From Candidatus Zixiibacteriota bacterium (lineage in GTDB: Bacteria > Zixibacteria > MSB-5A5 > GN15 > FEB-12), in NCBI GenBank assembly GCA_003641415.1, contig QNAG01000079.1, positions 1 to 11,349 of the forward strand: a DNA stretch of 11,349 nt, written 5' to 3'. The translations under genes were made by a program, and so were the position numbers. The notes under the pieces are model-generated. The model saw only the letters and a program-made list of their open reading frames with translations, was not told the origin of the DNA and searched no databases. The stretch's first letter is position 1, and the number at the start of each line of letters is the position of its first letter. Shown piece by piece: positions 1-5,940 of the stretch.

Positions 1-102
1 CGGTCCGACCTCGATTACTTTTGTAATCTCGAAATCAAGCGCTGTTGTTGTTGTGCATAAAAGACAAACGGTCAAAAGCAAAGTTGATATAAACACTCGC
101 AT
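1..102 (-). CDS. 5' end of a secreted or periplasmic protein, truncated by the window edge
   Basis: Reading leftwards from an ATG at 102-100, 34 codons are open to the window edge. The peptide begins MRVFISTLLLTVCLLC, followed by four Thr and an Ala, then LDFEITKVIEVGP. A short positive N-terminus, a hydrophobic stretch at residues 3-16 and a small-residue TTTTA segment make a typical Sec signal peptide, with likely cleavage after Ala21. Cys16 follows LL rather than a small residue, so a lipobox is not convincing. The start is supported by an AGGA-type ribosome binding site at 111-114 (AGAAAGGA on the minus strand, 8 bases from the ATG) and by a promoter at 142-170. The mature part is too short to name the family. 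The protein is probably exported; its function is unknown. Confidence 0.7.
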   Translation of the reverse strand, partial: MRVFISTLLLTVCLLCTTTTALDFEITKVIEVGP

Positions 103-141
103 GCGATTGTTCCTTTCTGTGGATTTACAATTGTAGTTTAT

Positions 142-170
142 AATATAACCGTCCAAAACTACTCAGACAA
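142..170 (-). promoter_or_regulatory. sigma70-like promoter for the left-edge secreted-protein gene
   Basis: On the minus strand the -35 box TTGTCT (170-165) and the -10 box TATATT (147-142) are separated by 17 bases. Transcription would start near 135, giving a leader of about 33 bases that contains the AGAAAGGA ribosome binding site. The -35 box matches consensus at 4 of 6 positions and the -10 box at 5 of 6. The location directly upstream of a signal-peptide start supports the call. The -35 box lies in CAGACAAT, which matches the left half of the 15-bp repeat consensus near the tRNA; this may be chance. Confidence 0.5.
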
Positions 171-490
171 TCTATCATGGCGGCTTGGAATTGCAATCAC
201 CGGATACAATCCCAACCAAAGATCGCACGACATTCATCACATAACCTCCTTGCCCAATTTTCCCTCCGGTTGGGTCTGGCTGATGCATATACTTCTTTCT
301 CACCGCCAGCCGAACCCGCCCTTGTGCTTAAAAACACGTCGCGTAGTGTGTTGACACCATTTCCGACTTTCCGAATAAGTAAACTGTGGGAAAACCACGA
401 ATAGCAGGTTGTGAAGACTTTTGGAAGGCTCAAAAGATAGAAGAATAATACAAGAACACGGATAGCCCATGATTAACCATTATCATAGCA

Positions 491-570
491 GCAGGGCGAC
501 TTTACGTCGCCCGTTCTCAAAACCGCACTCTCAACAAATATGCACTTAGGATACTTTTTCAACAAGTCCC
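491..570 (+). repeat. 80-nt interspersed repeat, copy A
   Basis: This stretch matches the reverse complement of 7393-7472 with 6 differences in 80 bases and no gaps. It starts GCAGGGCGAC and ends CTTTTTCAACAAGTCCC. Near its left end the arms GGGCGAC and GTCGCCC (494-500 and 506-512) make a perfect 7-bp stem with a TTTAC loop. Two of the differences between copies fall in this hairpin. One turns an A-U pair into G-U and the other is in the loop, so pairing survives. Sequence outside the 80 bases is unrelated between copies, which marks the ends. The function is unknown; a non-autonomous mobile or REP-like element is likely. Confidence 0.8.
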
Positions 571-753
571 ATGGTGTAGGCTTGTCTCCCAGCGAATGTC
601 ATCCAACCAGGCGATGCCTGTGAGCGGAGTCGAGGGATGGCGGAACCCCCAAGGAGTCCTACCCTGCTGCCACTTGACGGCTAGCCTCAATTCAAACGAA
701 ACTTTAATTGTGTACCTAAAAAGAGATTGTTACCCGCAATAGCGAGTTATCTA

Positions 754-1104
754 TTACAGCAGTGAATTAAGAAGCTTTTCGATATCGGACATCATGAACG
801 GTTTTGCAAGAAACCCATCCGGCTTGCAGACTTGAGATTCGAATTCCTTCACGGAGTAACCGGAAATTAGAACCACCGGAAGTTTTGGATTCTTCTCTTT
901 GATTTTCTCCAATAGTTCCATACCGCTCATATTTGGCATACGCATATCAGTGATAACCAGAGAAAACTTGCCCTTATCCAGTTCTGCCAAGGCTTTGTCG
1001 CCATCATCGGCTTGAATTGACTGGTAATCAAAAATTTCCAACATGTCTGACAGTAATGAGACCATGTTAGGATTGTCGTCGACTATCAGAATCTGTTTTG
1101 CCAT
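754..1104 (-). CDS. stand-alone response regulator receiver domain protein (CheY-like)
   Basis: A 116-residue protein made only of a receiver domain. It carries the acidic pair Asp9-Asp10 (ILIVDDN), the phosphoacceptor Asp53 in ITDMRMPNMSG, Ser81 at the switch Thr/Ser position, and Lys101 followed by Pro102 (LAKPF). There is no output domain, so it should act by protein-protein contact, as CheY or Spo0F do, or pass phosphate along a relay. The start chosen is the ATG at 1104, because AAGAGG lies 9 bases upstream (1114-1119) and the receiver fold begins at once. A longer in-frame start at 1137 would add 11 unlikely residues. It lies 51 bases downstream of hflX on the same strand and is probably co-transcribed. 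No histidine kinase is in the window, so its partner is unknown. Confidence 0.9.
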   Translation of the reverse strand: MAKQILIVDDNPNMVSLLSDMLEIFDYQSIQADDGDKALAELDKGKFSLVITDMRMPNMSGMELLEKIKEKNPKLPVVLISGYSVKEFESQVCKPDGFLAKPFMMSDIEKLLNSLL

Positions 1105-1155
1105 AAATGTATACCTCTTACGTGAGTATATCGGCAACAGTAGACATATTCTTTC

Positions 1156-2286
1156 CTATTTCCTTCTAATTTTTGAAAAAAACCTGCCTGAGCGAGCTAC
1201 TAATTCAGCTTGAAGAGAATTAATTCCTGTAGGTCTGAGAGCAGAAATTACAAAAGGCGCATCGCGGGACCCATCTAGTGGTTGAAAATCCGGCGAGATA
1301 TCAATCTTGTTGAATATCATCAGGTACGGAACTTTATCAGCCCCAATTTCAGAGAGCACCTGTTGGGTCTGTCTGATATGTTCCTCAACCCGGGTATCCG
1401 AACAGTCTACCACGTGCAGGAGCAAATCGGCCAGTGATACCTCTTCCAGTGTCGATTTGAACGATTCCACCAATTGGTGGGGTAATTTCTTGATAAAACC
1501 GACCGTATCGGAAAACACAATCTGACAAGGATAACCGGACGACATCACCCGGGTAGTTGAGTCCAGCGTAGTAAAGAGCATATCGGCAGTGCGCACTTTG
1601 GCTTTTGTCAGCAAGTTAAACAGTGTGGATTTGCCGGCGTTGGTGTATCCCACGAGGGCTACTTTGTACAACACTTGCCGTTGTTTCCGCTGTGTGGCGC
1701 GCTGTTTGCCGAGCTTTTTTAGTTTCCCTTTGAGATGCGCTATTCTTTTATGCACCCGACGACGGTCGATCTCAAGCTGTGTCTCCCCCGGTCCTTTGGC
1801 TCCGATACCTCCATATTGACGGGAGAAATGAACCCAGGCTCCGGTTAAACGGGGGAGAGTATATTCAAGCTGGGCCAGTTCTACCTGAAGTCGAGCGGCG
1901 GCAGTGCGCGCCCGGGTAGCAAATATATCAAGAATCAAAATCGGTCGGTCGAGCACCTTTGCATCGATTGCTCGCTCAAGATTTCTCTGTTGAGCCGGTG
2001 ACAGGGGATCATCGAACAGAACACAATTGCCACCGAATTCGACCAGGGACTGCTTGATTTCTTCCACCAGTCCCGTGCCAATATAATAAGCTGCAGTAGG
2101 TTTGGAACGTGCCTGGATTCGCCGACCAACAACTTCAGCCCCGGCCGATACCGCCAGAGCTTCCAGCTCGTCCAGCGATTCAGCAACTTCCGCCTTCTTA
2201 CGCGAACCGGAAGCCAATCCCACCAGTATTACTTTTTCAAGGTCATTCTTTTCGTGTTCGGTGATCACTTCCATGAATATACACAT
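1156..2286 (-). CDS. hflX: GTPase HflX
   Basis: HflX is a translation-factor-type GTPase that binds the 50S subunit and splits or rescues stalled ribosomes, often under heat stress. The N-terminal HflX domain (about residues 15-185) contains YYIGTGLVEE, the FDDPLSPAQQRNLE segment, and the family signature GGIGAKGPGETQLE at 159-172. A basic helical linker follows (about 177-205). The G domain shows the P-loop GYTNAGKST (213-221), switch I FTTLDSTTR (238-246), DTVGF (260-264), NKID (326-329) and SAL (348-350). The length of 376 is normal for short HflX forms without a long C-terminal extension. The start is uncertain: ATGs at 2286 and 2274 both lack a clear Shine-Dalgarno. It lies 140 bases downstream of ridA and 51 bases upstream of the receiver gene, so a three-gene transcript is plausible. 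Confidence 0.95.
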   Translation of the reverse strand: MCIFMEVITEHEKNDLEKVILVGLASGSRKKAEVAESLDELEALAVSAGAEVVGRRIQARSKPTAAYYIGTGLVEEIKQSLVEFGGNCVLFDDPLSPAQQRNLERAIDAKVLDRPILILDIFATRARTAAARLQVELAQLEYTLPRLTGAWVHFSRQYGGIGAKGPGETQLEIDRRRVHKRIAHLKGKLKKLGKQRATQRKQRQVLYKVALVGYTNAGKSTLFNLLTKAKVRTADMLFTTLDSTTRVMSSGYPCQIVFSDTVGFIKKLPHQLVESFKSTLEEVSLADLLLHVVDCSDTRVEEHIRQTQQVLSEIGADKVPYLMIFNKIDISPDFQPLDGSRDAPFVISALRPTGINSLQAELVARSGRFFSKIRRK

Positions 2287-2426
2287 TCAGTGAAATACAT
2301 CAATGACAATGTTTATCAGGGTGTTACCGGATATTGTTTGGAATCTATTACCGGCAAAATATCTCGTGGGCTATGCCTAATGTTACGCTTACTCTGCCCG
2401 GAGGATATCAATGCTAAGCCGGTATT

Positions 2427-2810
2427 TCATACTACCGCGATAGCGTCAATTTCAACCAGGGCATCTTTAGGCAAACGGGACACTTCAATCGTAGCTCGCG
2501 TCGGAGGGGCGTCATTGAAAAACTCCCCATAGACCTCATTGACATCGCCAAAATCATTCATGTCGGTCAGACATATTGTAGTCTTGACTACATTGGAGAA
2601 ATCTGCTTCGGCCTCGGCCAGAATTGCACCCAGGTTTTTCATCACTTGACGGCACTGATCGGCGGCATTATCTCCGGAAAGTTTCTGAGTGCTGGGGTCA
2701 AGTGCAATCTGACCGGAACAATAGATAACGGTTCCGCTGTTTACACTGACACCCTGTGAATACGGACCCAGCGCGGCGGGGGCGTGATCTGTTTTAATAA
2801 TCGTTTTCAC
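2427..2810 (-). CDS. ridA: RidA family 2-iminobutanoate/2-iminopropanoate deaminase
   Basis: RidA (YjgF/YER057c/UK114 family) hydrolyses reactive enamine/imine intermediates released by PLP enzymes such as threonine dehydratase, and works as a cytoplasmic trimer. The sequence shows APAALGPYSQGV near the N-terminus, CSGQIALDP (31-39), and the C-terminal signature PPTRATIEVSRLPKDALVEI. I chose the GTG at 2810, which gives 127 residues. With it, Tyr17, Arg105 and Glu120 fall exactly on the active-site numbering known for RidA. A rather weak purine-rich stretch (AAGAAAGAG) lies just upstream. The frame stays open to an ATG at 2948, but those 46 extra residues (rich in Ser, Lys and Gln) do not resemble the family. 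They more likely correspond to the 5' untranslated leader of the promoter at 2972-3000. Confidence 0.93.
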   Translation of the reverse strand: MKTIIKTDHAPAALGPYSQGVSVNSGTVIYCSGQIALDPSTQKLSGDNAADQCRQVMKNLGAILAEAEADFSNVVKTTICLTDMNDFGDVNEVYGEFFNDAPPTRATIEVSRLPKDALVEIDAIAVV

Positions 2811-2971
2811 AGGCTCTTTCTTCTTTTGATGAAGAAATATACTCTCTTCACTGCCTGATAGACAATAGAATTGTGATAATTTGTCCACCTTCTTTGAGCA
2901 AGCAATGATTCTACTTTGTGAGAGAAGAGAATTTTTGTGTTGCTGCATTACCGAAGCTGGCGTATCTTCAT

Positions 2972-3000
2972 ATTAGAGAGAGGAAAGCGTCTGCAGTCAA
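2972..3000 (-). promoter_or_regulatory. sigma70-like promoter for ridA(-hflX-receiver)
   Basis: On the minus strand a -35 box TTGACT (3000-2995) and a -10 box TCTAAT (2977-2972) are separated by exactly 17 bases. Each box matches consensus at 5 of 6 positions. The predicted start near 2965 gives a leader of about 155 bases before the GTG of ridA. The -35 box lies inside the outlying 15-bp repeat unit at 2993-3007, so a protein binding these units could overlap the polymerase site. This is the best promoter-like match I found in the window by eye. Confidence 0.6.
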
Positions 3001-3107
3001 TCTCTGTGAAGATTGCAGAACATCTTTTTTGTGCAGACGATTTCTGAGCAAATAATGTCTGTGTAGGCAATATCGCAGCAGACAATGCTTGAGTAGATAT
3101 TATCTAA
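2993..3107. repeat. degenerate 15-bp palindromic tandem array upstream of tRNA-Arg
   Basis: Five contiguous 15-base units run without gaps at 3033, 3048, 3063, 3078 and 3093. An outlying sixth copy sits at 2993-3007. The units read GCAGACGATTTCTGA, GCAAATAATGTCTGT, GTAGGCAATATCGCA, GCAGACAATGCTTGA and GTAGATATTATCTAA. Their consensus is GCAGACAATGTCTGA, which the units match at 10-13 of 15 positions. It contains CAGACA-A-TGTCTG, a perfect 13-bp dyad. The last unit ends at 3107, one base before the tRNA. Bases 3008-3032 between the outlier and the array fit the consensus poorly. Possible roles are a cluster of operator sites between the divergent ridA and tRNA promoters, or a relic of slippage duplication. 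The tRNA promoter must lie in or near this array, but I see only weak candidates (for example TTGTGC at 3029 with AATAAT at 3051, 16 bases apart). Confidence 0.75.
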
Positions 3108-3181
3108 GCCCCCGTAGCTCACCCGGATAGAGCATCTGCCTTCTAAGCAGAGGGTAGCAGGTTCGAGTCCTGCCGGGGGTA
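3108..3181 (+). tRNA. tRNA-Arg, anticodon TCT
   Basis: A full cloverleaf can be folded by eye. The acceptor arm is GCCCCCG with CGGGGGT (one G-U at the end). The D-arm is GCTC with GAGC around ACCCGGATA. The anticodon stem is TCTGC with GCAGA around the loop CTTCTAA, giving anticodon TCT at 3142-3144. A 5-base variable loop is followed by the T-arm GCAGG/CCTGC with loop TTCGAGT. The discriminator is A at 3181 and the CCA end is not encoded. It decodes AGA codons. The 5' end abuts the 15-bp repeat array; on the 3' side a 252-base spacer leads to the radical SAM gene. No duplicated 3' tRNA end indicating integration is visible. Confidence 0.97.
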
Positions 3182-3305
3182 TTTAATTTACCACCAGACA
3201 ACAGCTTCCAGTCAGTAGGATGACCCGTTTTTCAAAGGTACTAGCGTATCACTTTTAGGGGTGCCAGTGGGTCGCTTTGCTGGATGAAGAAATCTGATTG
3301 TATCT

Positions 3306-3336
3306 TTGCGTGACTCCAAACCCCATAATTTATAAT
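3306..3336 (+). promoter_or_regulatory. possible promoter for the radical SAM-rsmB unit
   Basis: A perfect -10 box TATAAT lies at 3331-3336. The nearest upstream -35 candidate is TTGCGT at 3306-3311, with a long 19-base spacer and only the TTG matching well. Transcription would start near 3343, giving a leader of about 90 bases. The -10 is good and the -35 is poor, so this is tentative. The rest of the 3182-3433 spacer is AT-rich with no other clear signal. Confidence 0.35.
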
Positions 3337-3433
3337 TTCAACAGCAGAATGATACCAGTTATCTCTTGCGTTTAAACCCCGCTATTTTTATCCTGTATAT
3401 TAAATTAAATGAACACGAAGCAACTTTGGAGAT

Positions 3434-5935
3434 ATGAGAGGGAAATTACAGAAACGCTTCTTTCCATTCGTGATCAAACCGGGACGTTACGCTGGTGGTG
3501 AACCGGGACAAATCGTCAAAGATCCGTCTGGTCGATTAAGTTATCTTCATGCTTTCCCTGACAAATATGAGCTTGGGCAGGCGTATTTTGGCTTGCAAAC
3601 GCTGTACCACGTCGTCAATCGGGACGATCGCTTCTTGTGTGAGCGGGTTTTTGCTGTCGATCGTGACGCCGAAGAGATTATGCGCCGTGAGAATATCCCT
3701 CTTTTCTCGCTGGAATCAAATCGCCCCGCTATTGAATTTGATGCCATAGGTTTTACTATCCCCTACGAATTGGTGTTTACCAGTATGCTGGCCATGCTTG
3801 ACCTGGCCGGTATTCCGCTGCACAGCGACCAACGCCGAGATGAACATCCAATTGTGATGGCTGGTGGTCCGGCTGTTTACAATCCGGAACCGATAGCAGA
3901 TTTCATCGATTGCTTTTATATCGGCGATGGCGAAGAAGGCCTTGTTGAAATGCTGGGCATTCTCTACGAAATGAAAGGTTCCTCCCGTGAGGAAAAGCTC
4001 GAGCGGTTGTGTCGGGAAGTGGAATCTGTGTATATCCCGCGGTTTTATGATAGCAATCACAAGCCGATTGTTTCCTTTGCTCCAGAGCGAATCAAGGCTC
4101 GTGTGTTGCCGAAGCTTAAACCGGAGTACTATCCGGAAAAACCAATTCTACCTCTGATCGACACAGCGCAAAACCATTTGAGCATTGAAATAATGCGCGG
4201 TTGCCCATGGGGATGTCGGTTCTGTAAAGCAGGGCCAATCTATAAACCGGTTCGTCCGCGACCTCAACAGGATATCCTGCGTCAGGTGGAAATCCAGATG
4301 CGGCACACTGGCTATGAATCAATCTCACTTCTGTCGTTGTCTACTTCAGATCATCCTGAGATAGAAGAACTTGCGACTACTCTTGCCCGGCGGCTGGAAA
4401 AAGCACGGGTGGCAATAGCGCTACCATCGCTACGGCCTGGGACCATCACGCCAACATTGCTGGATGCTATCAGTCGCGTTCGTAAAGCCGGACTGACTAT
4501 CGCTCCTGAAGCTGGTACGGAACGACTCCGCCTGTTCATTAACAAGAAGATTCCCGACATAGCTATTTTCGACACTGTAGATATGGCTTTCCGTAAAGGC
4601 TGGTCCAGTATCAAGCTTTACTTTATACTTGGTCTTCCAACCGAAACCGAAGAAGACCTGCTGGGAATTGTCGATATCATTAACAAAGTATTTGATATTA
4701 GCCGCACCTATCCGGGAAAGAAGACAATCAATGTAACTCTATCACCATTTGTGGCTGAGCCGCACACTCCCTTTCAATGGGATGCTGTTGCCACCCCGGA
4801 AATCATGCTGGAAAAGCTGAAATATATCAAACGAAAAGTACGCAACCGCAACGTGAATTTCAAACATACTTCATGTGAATCCTCTACAATTCAGGCTGTT
4901 CTGGTACGCGGAGGCCGCGAATTGGGACCAGTAATTGAGTCAGTTTTCCGTGCTGGTGGCCGCTTTGATGGCTGGAGTGAAGATTTCAATTCTGAGCTGT
5001 GGTTTGAATCACTCAAGAGCAATGGCATCAGCCTTGAATCACAACTTAGCCCAATATCTTTTTCCGCAGATCTTCCCTGGTCACACATCGCTAAGGGAGC
5101 TTCTGTTGAACACCTTCAGGCGGAACGAAACCGAACATCTACACAACTGGCGGAATATGTACCCTACAACCTGAAAGATGAAACAGAGTCTGCAAGTAAC
5201 TCAACAATAGAGTTTGGTCGAGGGAAAAAGAAAGTAGCCTCGCGCAATGTAGCGGCACCTACTAAAAATCGTGTGCGTTTAAGGTGGGGGCGGGCTGAAC
5301 ATTTCAAATACATGTCACATCTGGACAACCTGCGAATGCTGGAACGAGCGATTCGAAGATCCCGAATACCCATAGCTTTCAGTCAGGGGTTTCATCCCAC
5401 CATGAAGCTCTCCTTCGGTCCGCCACTGCCGCTGGGAATTACGTCAGAGGCGGAGTATGCCGATCTTACTTTTGATACCAGTTTTATGCCCTATATGATT
5501 GACAATCTAAAAGCAGCTATACCGGAAGGGATGAGTATCTATAATACAAGGGTTGTTCTGGGAAAGGCGAAATCTCTCTCGGCTCTGCTTAACCGCGCTG
5601 CTTATACTTTACAACTTGATGAGTTTGCTGACACTGCTGCTCTGGAAGAAAAAATAGCCGGTGTTTTATCATCAAGCGAAGTGATAATTGAGCGAATCGG
5701 CAAAGAGAAAAAAAACAATGTTGATATACGACCAGCTACATACGAACTTTCTGTTGAGGATGGAGTTCTGCACATGACACTGGGTATGGGTGATGGTGGG
5801 TATACCCGCCCGGTCGAAATCCTGGCATTGCTTTTTTCAAGCGAGGAAGTACCGGTGCTGGCTCACTGTCTGCACCGGGTGGCTGTATATCGAATCAACA
5901 AGCAGGGGGAGAGATTGGACCCCATGGAGCTATAA
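3434..5935 (+). CDS. radical SAM protein (TIGR03960-type) fused to a DUF2344/TIGR03936 radical SAM-linked domain
   Basis: 833 residues. The N-terminal third (about 1-235) has the B12-binding-like region of this family, with FPDKYELGQAYFGLQTLYH, IPLFSLESNRPAIEFDAIGF and a GGPAVYNPEPIADF stretch. The radical SAM domain (about 245-490) has the cluster motif RGCPWGCRFCKAG with Cys257, Cys261 and Cys264. These should bind a 4Fe-4S cluster that cleaves S-adenosylmethionine. Downstream is LTIAPEAGTERLRLF, typical of this subfamily. A variable linker (about 560-612) leads to the C-terminal domain (614-830), which begins VRLRWGRAEHFKYMSHLD and contains SQGFHPTMKLSFGPPLPLG, the mark of DUF2344. In many bacteria the two parts are separate adjacent genes; fusions are known. 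The substrate is unknown. The start has GGAG only 2 bases upstream, but the family's N-terminal motif begins within a few residues, so it must be close to right. rsmB follows after 5 bases. Confidence 0.92.
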   Translation: MRGKLQKRFFPFVIKPGRYAGGEPGQIVKDPSGRLSYLHAFPDKYELGQAYFGLQTLYHVVNRDDRFLCERVFAVDRDAEEIMRRENIPLFSLESNRPAIEFDAIGFTIPYELVFTSMLAMLDLAGIPLHSDQRRDEHPIVMAGGPAVYNPEPIADFIDCFYIGDGEEGLVEMLGILYEMKGSSREEKLERLCREVESVYIPRFYDSNHKPIVSFAPERIKARVLPKLKPEYYPEKPILPLIDTAQNHLSIEIMRGCPWGCRFCKAGPIYKPVRPRPQQDILRQVEIQMRHTGYESISLLSLSTSDHPEIEELATTLARRLEKARVAIALPSLRPGTITPTLLDAISRVRKAGLTIAPEAGTERLRLFINKKIPDIAIFDTVDMAFRKGWSSIKLYFILGLPTETEEDLLGIVDIINKVFDISRTYPGKKTINVTLSPFVAEPHTPFQWDAVATPEIMLEKLKYIKRKVRNRNVNFKHTSCESSTIQAVLVRGGRELGPVIESVFRAGGRFDGWSEDFNSELWFESLKSNGISLESQLSPISFSADLPWSHIAKGASVEHLQAERNRTSTQLAEYVPYNLKDETESASNSTIEFGRGKKKVASRNVAAPTKNRVRLRWGRAEHFKYMSHLDNLRMLERAIRRSRIPIAFSQGFHPTMKLSFGPPLPLGITSEAEYADLTFDTSFMPYMIDNLKAAIPEGMSIYNTRVVLGKAKSLSALLNRAAYTLQLDEFADTAALEEKIAGVLSSSEVIIERIGKEKKNNVDIRPATYELSVEDGVLHMTLGMGDGGYTRPVEILALLFSSEEVPVLAHCLHRVAVYRINKQGERLDPMEL

Positions 5936-5940
5936 ATCGC

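Larger units (their letters stand above)
103..753. other. 650-base intergenic mosaic without a convincing gene
   Basis: Apart from the promoter and leader at its left edge and repeat copy A at 491-570, nothing here looks coding. Two overlapping antisense open frames between about 177 and 433 lack ribosome binding sites and family resemblance. The stretch 571-690 is richer in short GC hairpins (for example AGGCGATGCCT near 610) and contains GGCTTGTCTCC, which is echoed at 7774-7784. It therefore looks like interspersed-repeat debris. The region separates two minus-strand transcription units, so the response regulator's transcript probably ends here. I see no canonical intrinsic terminator. Confidence 0.4.

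Noticed and set aside
177..433. Overlapping open frames on both strands in the left intergenic region (75 and 78 residues)
   Set aside because: They are antisense to each other, lack ribosome binding sites (the minus one would start at TTG), and show no recognisable domain.
733..746. Intrinsic terminator after the response regulator
   Set aside because: The 5-bp stem with a TATT loop is followed by a T-run only after about 10 bases, so it is not canonical.
2811..2948. N-terminal 46-residue extension of RidA from the ATG at 2948
   Set aside because: The GTG at 2810 places Tyr17, Arg105 and Glu120 on the family numbering. The extension is low in family resemblance and lies in the leader downstream of the promoter.
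2993..3107. CRISPR array
   Set aside because: Units are only 15 bases, contiguous with no spacers, and degenerate; there are no cas genes.
3108..3181. tRNA-Arg as an integration site for a mobile island
   Set aside because: No integrase, no repeated tRNA 3' end and no island genes follow; the next genes are conserved housekeeping genes.
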